Origin: TK10-74A sp965217625
GTDB lineage: Bacteria; Chloroflexota; Dehalococcoidia; Bin125
Direction of reading: 5' to 3'
Length of the DNA: 64,000 nt
Assembly: GCA_965217625.1 (NCBI GenBank)
Contig: OZ244557.1
Coordinates: forward strand, 2,170,001-2,234,000
How positions within the stretch are numbered: position 1 is the stretch's first letter; every line of letters starts with the position of its first letter. Below, piece by piece: positions 29,058-37,305 of this stretch. The notes below the pieces were generated by a model that searched no databases, was not told the origin of the DNA, and was given only the letters and a program-made list of their open reading frames with translations. Made by a program: the position numbers and the translations under genes.

Positions 29058-30134
29058 GTGAGCCGGGTGGTGGTCGCGATGAGCGGCGGCGTCGACTCCA
29101 GCGTCGCGGCGGCGCTGCTCGTCGAGGCCGGGCACGAGGTGATCGGCGTCACGATGCGGCTCTGGACTGAGCGCCGCCCCGAGGCCTTCCGCGGCCGCAC
29201 GCAGTGCTGCGGCATCGAGGACATCGACGACGCCCGCCGCGTCGCGCAGCGGCTCGGCATCCCGCACTACACGCTCAACCTCGAGCAGCCGTTCCGCCGC
29301 TTCGTGGTCGATGCCTTCGTCGCCGAGTACGCGCAGGGGCGCACGCCCAATCCCTGCCTGAACTGCAACACCTTCATCAAGTTCGACGCCTTCCTCGAGC
29401 GCGCCCTGGCGTTGCGGGCCGACTACATGGCCACCGGCCACTACGCGCGCCGCGTCGAGCGCGACGGCGCCGTGGAGCTGCATCGCGCCCGCGACGCCGC
29501 GAAGGACCAGTCGTACGTGCTCTACACGCTGTCGGCGCGCGCGCTGGCGCAGACGCTCTTCCCGATCGGGGACCTGCCCAAGCCCGAGGTCCGCGCGATC
29601 GCGGCAAGGCACGGCCTCGCCGTCGCCGAGAAGCCCGACAGCGCCGACATCTGCTTCGTGCCGGGCGGCGACTACCGCGACTTCGTGCGCCGCCGCCTGC
29701 CCGACCGCCCCGGCGAGTTCCGCGACGCGGCCGGCGACCTGCTGGGCGAGCACGCCGGCGTGCAGCACTTCACCGTCGGGCAGCGCCGCGGCCTGGGCGT
29801 CGCGGTGGGCGAGCCCCGCTTCGTCACGGCCATCGAGCCGGCCGCCAACGTCGTGCGGCTGGGCTCCCGCGAGGATCTGCGCGTCGACGCGCTGTCGCTG
29901 GCCGAGCCGCACTGGCTCATTGACGGCCCGCCCGTCGATCAGCCAGTGGCGGTGCAGGTGCGGGCGCACGCCGATCCGGTCCCCGCCCGCCTGCAGGCCG
30001 AGCCCGCCGCGGGCGACGCCGCCCTGCACGTCCGGCTCGACGCCCCGATCTACGGCGTCGCGCCGGGACAGGCGGCCGTCCTCTACGACGGCGACCGTGT
30101 CCTGGGCGGGGGAACCGTCGCCGCCACGTCCTGA
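29058..30134 (+). CDS. mnmA: tRNA-specific 2-thiouridylase
   Basis: 358 residues from GTG 29058, chosen because GGGAG lies 7 bases upstream and the PP-loop follows at once (VVVAMSGGVDSS). The catalytic pair is Cys100 in TPNPCLNCN and Cys199 in SADICFVPGG. MnmA makes s2U34 in tRNAs for Glu, Gln and Lys using sulfur relayed from IscS. Motif HFTVGQRRGLG in the central domain is intact. A GTG 18 bp upstream is less well placed. Confidence 0.94.
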   Translation: MSRVVVAMSGGVDSSVAAALLVEAGHEVIGVTMRLWTERRPEAFRGRTQCCGIEDIDDARRVAQRLGIPHYTLNLEQPFRRFVVDAFVAEYAQGRTPNPCLNCNTFIKFDAFLERALALRADYMATGHYARRVERDGAVELHRARDAAKDQSYVLYTLSARALAQTLFPIGDLPKPEVRAIAARHGLAVAEKPDSADICFVPGGDYRDFVRRRLPDRPGEFRDAAGDLLGEHAGVQHFTVGQRRGLGVAVGEPRFVTAIEPAANVVRLGSREDLRVDALSLAEPHWLIDGPPVDQPVAVQVRAHADPVPARLQAEPAAGDAALHVRLDAPIYGVAPGQAAVLYDGDRVLGGGTVAATS

Positions 30135-30174
30135 CGCCGTTCGGGCCGCGGCGGCCAGAGTGCGGCGACGGGGG

Positions 30175-30183
30175 TGCTATAGT
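30175..30183 (+). promoter_or_regulatory. Extended -10 element before a small membrane-protein gene
   Basis: TGCTATAGT: TG-n plus TATAGT (5 of 6 to TATAAT), 60 bp before the ATG at 30244. No good -35, as expected for an extended -10 promoter. Confidence 0.45.
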
Positions 30184-30243
30184 TTCGTTCGCTTTGCCGC
30201 GATCCCGCCGCAGTTCGGCGGCGACGACGGGATTCCGCCGCCC

Positions 30244-30582
30244 ATGGACGTTCTCTCCACCCTGACCGACATCCGCGACATCGTCGTGATCGTGGCCGGC
30301 ATCACCGGCATCGTCGCGCTGACGCTGTGCATCATCTTCACCGTGCTGATCGGCTGGGCGGCGCTGAAGCTGATCAAGACCACGCGCGGCACCGTGCGCG
30401 ACGGCCTGGGCCCGATCCTGGACAACGCCCGCGACACCACGGCCGGGGTCAAGGGCTCGACCGACTTCGTCACGGAGACGGTCGTGCGGCCGCTAATCAA
30501 GGCCTACGGCGTCGTGGCGGGCGTGCGCAAGGGGCTGTCGGTGCTGGGCAAGGCGCGCGGCGGCAAGGACCGCGACGGCTAG
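30244..30582 (+). CDS. Small membrane-anchored protein (DUF948-like)
   Basis: 112 residues. One strong N-terminal membrane helix (IVVIVAGITGIVALTLCIIFTVLIGWAAL region), then a soluble amphipathic part with DNARDTTAGVKGSTDFVTETVVRPLIKAYG. The pattern of short repeats that could wrap as a coiled coil resembles DUF948 and YtxH-type envelope proteins. Function unknown. An acyl-CoA dehydrogenase follows 82 bp downstream. Confidence 0.7.
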   Translation: MDVLSTLTDIRDIVVIVAGITGIVALTLCIIFTVLIGWAALKLIKTTRGTVRDGLGPILDNARDTTAGVKGSTDFVTETVVRPLIKAYGVVAGVRKGLSVLGKARGGKDRDG

Positions 30583-30664
30583 GGGCCGGCGACACAGGCC
30601 GGTGCGGGGATCGCCCCGGCGCTGCCCGCCCACGAGCGGCGGGCCACACGAAGGAGACGCGACC

Positions 30665-31885
30665 ATGGACTTCAATCACAGCCCCAAGGTGATCGAACTG
30701 AAGGCGCAAGTCGAGGCCTTCATGGACGACCACATCTACCCCAACGAGGCCGAGTACCACGCCTACACGCACGATCACCACAACCTCTGGACGCAGCCGC
30801 CGTTCATGGAGGACCTCAAGGCCAAGGCCCGCGAGGCCGGCATCTGGAACTGGTTCCTGCCCCGCGACTACGAGCCCTGGAGCCCCGGCCTCAGCAATAT
30901 CGAGTTCGCGCCGCTGGCCGAGGTGATGGGGCGCTCGCCCTGGTCCTTCGAGGTCTTCAACTGCTCCGCGCCCGACCGCGGCAACATGGAGGTGCTGGCC
31001 AAGTTCGGCACGCCCGCGCAGCAGGAGCGCTGGCTCAAGCCCCTGCTGGCCGGGGAGATCCGCTCGACCTTCGGCATGACGGAGCCGCAGGTCGCCTCCT
31101 CCGACGCCACCAACATGCAGCTCACCATCGTCCGCGACGGCGACGACTACGTGCTCAACGGGCGCAAGTGGTGGAGCAGCAACATCATGCACCCGCTCAA
31201 CCGGCTGCTGGTCGTGCTGGGCGTCACCGACCCGGACGCCGAGCGTCACGAGCGCCACTCGATGATCCTGGTCCCGCGCGACACGCCCGGCCTGGAGATC
31301 GTGCGGCAGCTGACGGCGATCGAGAGCTACGACTCGCCCGGTGGCCACGGCGAACTGCGCTTCAGCGACGCCCGCGTCCCCGCCGAGAACCTCATCTGGG
31401 GCGAGGGCAAGGGCTTCGCCATTGCGCAGGGGCGGCTGGGACCGGGCCGCTTCCAGTACGCGATGACCTGCGTCGGGGCGGCCCAGCGCGTCCTCGACCT
31501 CATGTGCCACCGCGTCGAGGAGCGCGTCGCCTTCGGGCAGAAGCTCAGCAAGCAGTCCAGCATCCGCCAGGACATCGCCAAGTCGCGCTGCGAGATCGAG
31601 CAGGCGCGCCTGCTGGTGCTGCGCGCCGCCGCCGCCATGGACGAGGGCGGCATCGAAGCGGCGCGGGAGTACCTGCCGATGGTCAAGATCGTCGGCCCCA
31701 ACATGTGCTGGAACGTCGCCGAGCGGGCGATGCAGGCCTTCGGCGGCAAGGGCGTCAGCTCCGACACCATCATCCCCAAGGTCTGGGCGATGGCCCGCAC
31801 GATGCGCATCGCCGACGGCCCCGACCAGGTGCACATGTCGCAGCTCGGCAAGATGACCATCGCGCGGGCGCTGAACGGGGGCTAG
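30665..31885 (+). CDS. Acyl-CoA dehydrogenase (ACAD10/11-like)
   Basis: 406 residues from ATG 30665, preceded by GAAGGAG. FAD-dependent alpha,beta-desaturation of acyl-CoA. Visible parts: FGMTEPQVASSDATNMQ (flavin-contacting TEP motif), a beta-domain strand DDYVLNGRKWWSSN, RVAFGQKLSKQSSIRQDIA, and the C-terminal QAFGGKGVSSD. The WWSSN and PHL/DGPDQVH style fits the ACAD10/ACAD11 branch. No transferase or hydratase lies nearby, so the substrate is unknown. Confidence 0.9.
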   Translation: MDFNHSPKVIELKAQVEAFMDDHIYPNEAEYHAYTHDHHNLWTQPPFMEDLKAKAREAGIWNWFLPRDYEPWSPGLSNIEFAPLAEVMGRSPWSFEVFNCSAPDRGNMEVLAKFGTPAQQERWLKPLLAGEIRSTFGMTEPQVASSDATNMQLTIVRDGDDYVLNGRKWWSSNIMHPLNRLLVVLGVTDPDAERHERHSMILVPRDTPGLEIVRQLTAIESYDSPGGHGELRFSDARVPAENLIWGEGKGFAIAQGRLGPGRFQYAMTCVGAAQRVLDLMCHRVEERVAFGQKLSKQSSIRQDIAKSRCEIEQARLLVLRAAAAMDEGGIEAAREYLPMVKIVGPNMCWNVAERAMQAFGGKGVSSDTIIPKVWAMARTMRIADGPDQVHMSQLGKMTIARALNGG

Positions 31886-31887
31886 GC

Positions 31888-32145
31888 ATGGGCTTCCGTC
31901 GCGGCTGGCTGCTGGGGCTGCTCGCGGGCATCGTCGCCGCCGTGATCAGCGGCCGGCCCTCGCAGCCCTCGCGGCCCTCGAATGATGAGGCCTCCGGCGG
32001 GCGTCCCGCCGCTGGCGCCTCCGGGTCGCTGCTCGACGAGGCGCGCGCCGCCGCCAACACCGAGCGCGCCGCCACCGAGGCCCGCATGGAGGAGCGCTTT
32101 CGCTTCGCCCGGCGCACGGGTCACATGCCCGAGGATCCGTCCTAG
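31888..32145 (+). CDS. Short membrane-anchored hypothetical protein
   Basis: 85 residues starting 2 bp after the acyl-CoA dehydrogenase stop. N-terminal helix GWLLGLLAGIVAAVISG, a Pro/Ser/Gly linker, then a charged helix (DEARAAANTERAATEARMEERFRFARR). Probably a single-pass inner-membrane protein of YtxH type; function unknown. Confidence 0.6.
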   Translation: MGFRRGWLLGLLAGIVAAVISGRPSQPSRPSNDEASGGRPAAGASGSLLDEARAAANTERAATEARMEERFRFARRTGHMPEDPS

Positions 32146-32190
32146 CCCGTCCGGCCCCGCCGTCGCGCAACAGAGCGCGGACCCCAGCCT

Positions 32191-32199
32191 TGCTACGAT
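32191..32199 (+). promoter_or_regulatory. Extended -10 element of the tRNA-Ser pair
   Basis: TGCTACGAT (TG-n plus TACGAT), ending 6 bp before the first tRNA. Position fits transcription start just inside or before the tRNA leader; no clear -35. Confidence 0.4.
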
Positions 32200-32205
32200 G
32201 CCCTC

Positions 32206-32296
32206 GGAGAGGTGTCCGAGCGGTTTAAGGTGCCGATCTCGAAAATCGGTAGGTCTCAAAAGGGCCTCGTGGGTTCGAATCCCACCCTCTCCGCCA
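32206..32296 (+). tRNA. tRNA-Ser (anticodon CGA)
   Basis: 91 nt class II tRNA. The acceptor stem GGAGAGG (32206-32212) pairs with CCTCTCC (32286-32292), followed by G and encoded CCA. The anticodon stem CCGAT/ATCGG holds loop CTCGAAA, anticodon CGA (reads UCG). A long variable arm and T-arm GTGGGTTCGAATCCCAC are present. Confidence 0.95.
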
Positions 32297-32320
32297 ACTC
32301 GACTGCAACGCGACCCGCCT

Positions 32321-32410
32321 GGAGAGGTGACCGAGCGGCTTAAGGTGCACGCCTGGAAAGCGTGTGGGGGCGCAAGCCCCTCGTGGGTTCGAATCCCACC
32401 CTCTCCGCCA
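32321..32410 (+). tRNA. tRNA-Ser (anticodon GGA); integration target
   Basis: 90 nt class II tRNA 24 bp after the first. Acceptor GGAGAGG / CCTCTCC, CCA encoded. The anticodon stem CACGC/GCGTG holds loop CTGGAAA, anticodon GGA (reads UCC/UCU). The last 21 bases plus three flanking bases (32390-32413) recur at 35333-35356, marking this tRNA as the attachment site of the cassette that follows. Confidence 0.95.
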
Positions 32411-32413
32411 GGC
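32390..32413 (+). repeat. Attachment-site copy in tRNA-Ser (attL-like)
   Basis: 24 bp covering the 3' part of the T-arm, the 3' acceptor strand, CCA and GGC. Identical to 35333-35356 in the same orientation. The repeat restores an intact tRNA, the usual outcome of site-specific integration into a tRNA 3' end. Confidence 0.85.
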
Positions 32414-32523
32414 CTCCCCGGTCAACTGATCGAGAGGCCGATGCTCGCCCCCAATCTCAGCGCGTCGTGCCCCGCCACCAGTCGGCTGTGCTCCAGCCCG
32501 CGCGCCTTGGGCGGCGCAGTCTG

Positions 32524-35322
32524 ATGCGCCTGTCGTGGAACGAGATTCGCGCCCGCGCCGCTCGCTTCGCCGACGACTGGCGGGACGCGGCCTATGAGAA
32601 GGGCGAGACGCAGAGTTTCTACAACGACTTCTTCGAGATCTTCGGGGTCAAGCGCCGCGCAGTAGCGCGCTACGAGGAACGCGTCGCCAAGCTCGATGAT
32701 CGTTCGGGGTTCATCGACCTGTTCTGGCCGGGTGTCCTGATCGTCGAGCAGAAGAGCGCCGGCCGCGATCTCGCCCGCGCCTACGGGCAGGCCGGGGAGT
32801 ATTTCGACGCGCTCCCAGAGCACGAACGCCCCCGCCACATCCTGGTCAGCGACTTCCAGACCTTCGAGCTTCACGATCTCGACGAGCGGGAGACGGTTGC
32901 GTTCCCGCTGGCGGACCTGCCCGACTACGTGGAGGCGTTCGGCTTCATCCTGGGGGTGCAGCGCCGGACGTTCCGAGATCAGGACCCAGCGAACATCAAG
33001 GCCGCTGAACTGGTCGGCCGTTTGCATGACGCGCTCGCCGCGTCCGGGTACCGGGGCCACGACCTGGAGCGCTTCCTGGTGCGGATCGTCTTCTGCCTGT
33101 TCGGCGACGACACCGGCATCTTCGAGCCGCGCGACATCTTCCTCGAATTCATCGAAAGCCGGACGAGCGAGGACGGCGCCGACCTGGGGCCATGGCTGTC
33201 GAAACTGTTCCAGGTTCTGGATACGCCCGAGGAGGAGCGTGCTGCGACGCTCGACGAAGACCTGGCTCGGTTCCCCTATGTGAACGGGACGCTGTTCGAC
33301 GGGCCGCTGCGCATTCCCGACTTCGACGCTTCCATGCGCGGGTTGCTGCTCGACGCCTGCCATTTCGACTGGTCGGGCATCTCGCCCGCCATCTTCGGGG
33401 CGCTGTTCCAGTCGGTGATGGACGCAAAGGAACGGCGCGCCCAGGGCGCGCACTACACCACCGAGCAGAACATCCTGAAGGTGATCGAGCCGCTGTTCAT
33501 GGACGATCTGCGGACCGAATTCACACGGCTCAAATCGCGGAAGGACAGCCGGCGCCTCGCCGATCTGCGGCGGTTTCAGGAGAAGCTGGGGCAGTTGCGG
33601 TTCTTCGACCCGGCCTGCGGTTGCGGCAACTTCCTCATCATCGCCTACCGGGAACTGCGGATGCTGGAGATCGAGCTGATCCGAGAGATTCGCTCCGCAG
33701 CCGGGACGCAGCAGCAGGCTGGACTCGACGTGGCGTTGCTCTCACACGTCGACGTGGATCAGTTCTACGGCATCGAGCTTGGCGAGTTCCCCGCGCGAAT
33801 CGCGGCGACCGCGATGTGGATGATGGACCACATCATGAACAACCGGCTCAGCCTGGAATTCGGCCAGACCTACACGCGCATCCCGCTGCGAAAGTCGCCG
33901 CACATCGTCCACGGTGACGCGCTGGAGACCGACTGGGCGGATCTGCTGCCGCCCGCAGAATGCTCCTTCGTGTTCGGCAATCCGCCCTTCAGCGGCTTCG
34001 TCATGCGGAGTCAAGCGAAGCAAGCGCAGTCGAAAGAGCTGATGAAGCGGCTCGGCGCGTCGGGATCGCGTCTGGACTATGTGGCCGCATGGTTCCTAAA
34101 GGCGGGGGCGTACTTCAAGGGGCATCGGGCCCGTATTGGCTTCGTGGCCACCAACTCCATTACTCAGGGCGAGCAGGTGGCGCAATTGTGGCCCGCCTTG
34201 TTTGAGCGGTACGGCCTGGAGATCGCTTTCGCCCACCGCACGTTTGCCTGGGGTTCGGATGCCCGCGGCGTCGCCCATGTGCATGTTGTGATCATTGGCC
34301 TGTCCGATAAGGAAGGCACTCCAAACGAGCGACGCTTGTTCACCTACGAGAAGCTCGACGGTGATGCGCAAGAAACCCGGGTTGCCGCGATCAGTCCGTA
34401 TCTCGTTGATGCGGGACAGCTGGCCAATCGGCACCTTGTCGTGAAGAGGCAGAGAACAGCAATCAATGGCTTCCCAAGAGTGAGCGTTGGGACGAAACCC
34501 GTCGATGGTGGCAACTACATTTTCGACGCGGCGGAACGCGCCGCGTTTCTGGAGGCGGAGCCGGAGGCCGCGCGCTGGCTTCGACCGTTCATCGGGGCAC
34601 GCGAATATCTCCAGGGCCGCGAGCGCTGGATTCTGGCTTTGCACGACGCTCCGCCCGATGTCTTGGCGCGTCTGCCGCGCGTGCGGGAGCGGATGGCCGC
34701 CGTCCGCACCCACCGCGAGACCAGCACGAGCGCGGACATGCGAAAGCTCGCGGAGACGCCAACGCTCTACCATGTCAACGTGCTGCCCACCGCGCCGTTT
34801 CTGGTGATTCCCGAAGTAAGTTCCGAGCGGCGGGAGTACGTCCCCATCGGTTGGCTGGAGCCGCCGGTGATTCCAAGCAACAAGCTCTATCCACTGCCCG
34901 ACGCGACGCTTGCGGACTTCGCCTTGCTCACGTCCGCCATGCACATGGCCTGGCTCCGCCACGTCGGCGGACGGCTTGAGAGCCGCTACAGCTATTCGAG
35001 CGGTCTGGTCTACAACACCTTTCCGACGCCGCCTGCTGACGCGGACCGATCGAAACTGGAGCCGCTCGCGCAGGCCGTGCTCGACGCCCGCGCCGCGCAT
35101 CCCAACGCCACGCTCGCCGATCTCTACGGTCCGGACCTGATGCCGCCCAACCTGCGGCGGGCGCACCAAGCCCTCGACCGCGCCGTGGACCGGCTCTATC
35201 GCCACAGCCGCTTCGCCTCCGAACGCGAGCGGGTCGAGCATCTGTTTATGCTCTACGAGAAGATTCGCGCGCCACTGGAGGCTGGATTAGTGGGGAAGCC
35301 GAGGCGGCGGCGGAAGAGGTGA
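32524..35322 (+). CDS. MmeI-like Type IIL/IIG restriction-modification enzyme
   Basis: 932 residues, near MmeI's 919. A single chain should cut and methylate. The nuclease motif is Asp65-x9-Glu75-Gln-Lys77 (in GFIDLFWPGVLIVEQK), exactly the D-x9-ExK spacing of MmeI. A helical spacer follows. The N6-adenine methyltransferase part has motif I DPACGCGNF (362-370) and motif IV NPPF (486-489), then a target-recognition domain. Base composition drops in the recognition part (34.1-34.5 kb). The protective methyl mark would be put on one strand of an asymmetric site. The gene fills the segment between the two tRNA-Ser repeats; no integrase accompanies it. Confidence 0.9.
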   Translation: MRLSWNEIRARAARFADDWRDAAYEKGETQSFYNDFFEIFGVKRRAVARYEERVAKLDDRSGFIDLFWPGVLIVEQKSAGRDLARAYGQAGEYFDALPEHERPRHILVSDFQTFELHDLDERETVAFPLADLPDYVEAFGFILGVQRRTFRDQDPANIKAAELVGRLHDALAASGYRGHDLERFLVRIVFCLFGDDTGIFEPRDIFLEFIESRTSEDGADLGPWLSKLFQVLDTPEEERAATLDEDLARFPYVNGTLFDGPLRIPDFDASMRGLLLDACHFDWSGISPAIFGALFQSVMDAKERRAQGAHYTTEQNILKVIEPLFMDDLRTEFTRLKSRKDSRRLADLRRFQEKLGQLRFFDPACGCGNFLIIAYRELRMLEIELIREIRSAAGTQQQAGLDVALLSHVDVDQFYGIELGEFPARIAATAMWMMDHIMNNRLSLEFGQTYTRIPLRKSPHIVHGDALETDWADLLPPAECSFVFGNPPFSGFVMRSQAKQAQSKELMKRLGASGSRLDYVAAWFLKAGAYFKGHRARIGFVATNSITQGEQVAQLWPALFERYGLEIAFAHRTFAWGSDARGVAHVHVVIIGLSDKEGTPNERRLFTYEKLDGDAQETRVAAISPYLVDAGQLANRHLVVKRQRTAINGFPRVSVGTKPVDGGNYIFDAAERAAFLEAEPEAARWLRPFIGAREYLQGRERWILALHDAPPDVLARLPRVRERMAAVRTHRETSTSADMRKLAETPTLYHVNVLPTAPFLVIPEVSSERREYVPIGWLEPPVIPSNKLYPLPDATLADFALLTSAMHMAWLRHVGGRLESRYSYSSGLVYNTFPTPPADADRSKLEPLAQAVLDARAAHPNATLADLYGPDLMPPNLRRAHQALDRAVDRLYRHSRFASERERVEHLFMLYEKIRAPLEAGLVGKPRRRRKR

Positions 35323-35332
35323 CTACGCACTG

Positions 35333-35356
35333 CGAATCCCACCCTCTCCGCCAGGC
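35333..35356 (+). repeat. Attachment-site copy downstream (attR-like, tRNA-Ser 3' end duplicate)
   Basis: 24 bp identical to 32390-32413, starting 10 bp after the MmeI-like stop. The bases before it do not continue the tRNA, so this is a remnant end and not a third tRNA gene. Confidence 0.85.
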
Positions 35357-35386
35357 GTGGCCACGCATCGGGCCCGCCCACCGCGG

Positions 35387-35416
35387 CTGACAACGCGATC
35401 GCCCGTGTGCTAGTTT
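35387..35416 (+). promoter_or_regulatory. Promoter of ncRNA unit 1
   Basis: CTGACA (35387-35392), 18 bp, TAGTTT (35411-35416) preceded by TGC. Nearly the same promoter recurs at 35594 and 35781. Confidence 0.55.
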
Positions 35417-35422
35417 GTGGGC

Positions 35423-35541
35423 GGAGCTGGGGTTCCAAGGCCCCGACGCCGGCCGGCCCGTAGGTCCGTTGGGAGAGCCGGCCAACGCCACCCGCGATGC
35501 GGGCGACTCTGCCGCCCCCGAGCCTAGCGCCGGGGGCGTTC
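35423..35541 (+). ncRNA. Predicted structured RNA, unit 1 of 3
   Basis: About 119 nt from the expected start to the end of the last hairpin. Hairpin 1 is GGGG/CCCC (35429-35432, 35441-35444). Hairpin 2 is GGCCGGC/GCCGGCC (35451-35457, 35477-35483) with a 19-nt loop. Hairpin 3 is CCCGC/GCGGG around GAT. Hairpin 4 is CGCCCCCG/CGGGGGCG enclosing AGCCTAGCGC and may terminate transcription. No convincing open reading frame. The RNA family is not one I recognise. Confidence 0.5.
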
Positions 35542-35593
35542 GCGTTGCAGCGGTTGCCCGTGCCGACGGAGGCCATCGGGGCGTCCGTCGCGG

Positions 35594-35623
35594 CTGACAA
35601 CGCGATCGCCCGCGTGCTAGGAT
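35594..35623 (+). promoter_or_regulatory. Promoter of ncRNA unit 2
   Basis: CTGACA (35594-35599), 18 bp, TAGGAT (35618-35623) preceded by TGC; 207 bp after the first copy. Confidence 0.55.
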
Positions 35624-35629
35624 GTGGCG

Positions 35630-35750
35630 ACGCCGGGGATGTCACCCCCGACGATCCGGCGGGCCGGCGCCGACCATGGCCCAGCGGCCCGCCCTCGCCA
35701 CCCGCCATCGGGCGACGCCGCCGCCGCCGAGCCTAGCGCCGGGGGCGTTT
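35630..35750 (+). ncRNA. Predicted structured RNA, unit 2 of 3
   Basis: About 121 nt. Hairpin 1 is CGGGG/CCCCG (35634-35638, 35646-35650). Hairpin 2 is a perfect GGCGGGCC/GGCCCGCC (35658-35665, 35686-35693) with a 20-nt loop unlike those of units 1 and 3. The segment CTCGCCACCCGCCATCGGGC follows, shared with unit 3. The final hairpin around GAGCCTAGCGCC has one mismatch in its left arm. Same order of elements as the neighbours. Confidence 0.5.
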
Positions 35751-35780
35751 GCGTTGCAGCGGTTGCCCGTGCCGCCGCGG

Positions 35781-35810
35781 CTGACAACGCGATCACCCGT
35801 GTGCTAGTTT
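35781..35810 (+). promoter_or_regulatory. Promoter of ncRNA unit 3
   Basis: CTGACA (35781-35786), 18 bp, TAGTTT (35805-35810) preceded by TGC; 187 bp after the second copy. Confidence 0.55.
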
Positions 35811-35816
35811 GTGGGT

Positions 35817-35937
35817 GGAGTTGGGGAGAGTCACCTCCCCGACGATCCGGCGGGCCTGCACTGCGGCCAGAGGCCCGCCCTCGCCACCCGCCATCGGGCG
35901 ACGCTGCCGCCCCCGAGCCTAGCGCCGGGGGCGGTTG
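35817..35937 (+). ncRNA. Predicted structured RNA, unit 3 of 3
   Basis: About 121 nt. Hairpin 1 is GGGGAG/CTCCCC (35823-35828, 35835-35840), changed on both sides compared with unit 2. Hairpin 2 is GGCGGGCC/GGCCCGCC (35849-35856, 35872-35879) with a different 15-nt loop. The last hairpin is the strongest of the three, GCCGCCCCCG against CGGGGGCGGT. The DUF4349 gene starts about 110 bp further on. Confidence 0.5.
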
Positions 35938-36046
35938 CGTTATACCGGCGGCCCGTGCCGCACGGCGGCCGTGGCGGCGCCGACCGCGGCCGCCACGGGA
36001 ACCCCGCTCGCCGGCGACTCGTTACGCTTCTATGCGAGGTACTGCC

Positions 36047-37255
36047 ATGCGACGACTCCTGACGCTGATCCCCATTGCGCTGCTCGTGGCGATCGCGTTG
36101 GTCGCCTGCGGCGCCGGCGACGACGACGAACGCTTCTTCGAATCGACCGCGACCTCCGGCCAGTCGACCGTGGCGATGGCCGCGCCCGACGCCGCCTTCG
36201 CCGAATCGGAGGAGATGGCGGACGAGGAGATGGCCGAGGAGGCGATGCCCGAGCCGGCGGCGGCGATGGCCGAGGCGCCGGGCGGGAGCGACGGCGGCGA
36301 CGCGGCGCTGCAGGTGTCCGAGCGACGCGTCATCTCCACGGGCTTCATGAGCCTGGAGGTCGACGACGTGCCGGGCGCGGCCGGGCAGGTGCGCATCGCG
36401 GCCGAGGCGCTGGGCGGATTCGTCGAGAGTTCGACGGTGTCCGGCGACGATGAGGACGCCTTTGCGGAGGTCACGATTCGCGTCCCCCAGGAGGCCTTCC
36501 CGGAGGCGCTCGACCGCGTCCGCCGCATCGGCGAGGTGCGCAGCGAGGACCTGCGCGCGCAGGACGTGACCGAGCAGTTCATCGATCTCAACGCGCGGCT
36601 GCGCTCGGCCCTGCGCACGGAGGGCAGCCTGCTCGACCTGCTGGACCGCGCCACCGACGTGGAGGACGTGATCAGCATCGAGCGGGAGCTGAGCCGCATC
36701 CGCACCGACATCGAACGCCTGCAGGGGCAGCTCAACTTCCTGGAGCGGCGCGTGTCGCTGTCCACGCTGACCGTCTCCCTGTTCACGCCCTCGGCGATGC
36801 GCACGGAGCCGCCCTTTGCCTACTTCGGCATCGAAGCCAGCGATGTCGAGCGCGCCATCGCGACCGTCGAGGGCATCGCGGCCTCCGCCGGCGGCCTGGT
36901 CGACGCCTCCGAGATCACCATCAACGACGGCGAGGCCGGCGGCTACGTGCGCATCCGCGTCCCCCGCGACGCCTTCCAGCGCGCCGTCGCCGCCGTGGAG
37001 GCGGCCGGCGACGTGCGCAGCAAGACCATCCGCACCGGCGAGGGAGCGGACGACCCCGACGCTGCCTACGGCGATGAGCCGGATGCGCGCATTGAAGTGA
37101 GCCTGGGGGAGGCGCGCGGTCCGGGCGCCGAAGACATCGTGCCCGTCGTCGTATTGGTCGCGGTGATCGTGCTGGCCGTGGCGCTCATCGCCTATGGCGG
37201 ACGGCGCGTCCGCCGCCGGCGCCCGCCATCGCCGGAGCCGCCGCCGGCGGCGTGA
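36047..37255 (+). CDS. DUF4349 lipoprotein
   Basis: 402 residues from ATG 36047, chosen because GAGGT lies 6 bases upstream and the signal peptide follows directly. Lipobox LVAC near residue 21 after a hydrophobic stretch. Then comes a low-complexity Glu/Met/Ala region, then the DUF4349 core (SERRVISTGFMSLEVDD, VTEQFIDLNARLRSALRTEGSLLDLL, a coiled coil with ERELSRIRTDIERLQGQLNFLERR), and a second beta-alpha half. A C-terminal membrane helix (VVVLVAVIVLAVALIAYGG) with a basic tail ends the protein. DUF4349 proteins are envelope proteins of unknown function. Confidence 0.88.
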   Translation: MRRLLTLIPIALLVAIALVACGAGDDDERFFESTATSGQSTVAMAAPDAAFAESEEMADEEMAEEAMPEPAAAMAEAPGGSDGGDAALQVSERRVISTGFMSLEVDDVPGAAGQVRIAAEALGGFVESSTVSGDDEDAFAEVTIRVPQEAFPEALDRVRRIGEVRSEDLRAQDVTEQFIDLNARLRSALRTEGSLLDLLDRATDVEDVISIERELSRIRTDIERLQGQLNFLERRVSLSTLTVSLFTPSAMRTEPPFAYFGIEASDVERAIATVEGIAASAGGLVDASEITINDGEAGGYVRIRVPRDAFQRAVAAVEAAGDVRSKTIRTGEGADDPDAAYGDEPDARIEVSLGEARGPGAEDIVPVVVLVAVIVLAVALIAYGGRRVRRRRPPSPEPPPAA

Positions 37256-37305
37256 TCCGGCATCCGCCGATGGGGTGTAGCGGCCGCGTGCTCTAGCGTC
37301 GGGGC

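Noticed and set aside
35333..35356. A third tRNA-Ser
   Set aside because: Only the 3' T-arm and acceptor strand are present; the upstream sequence cannot form the other arms.
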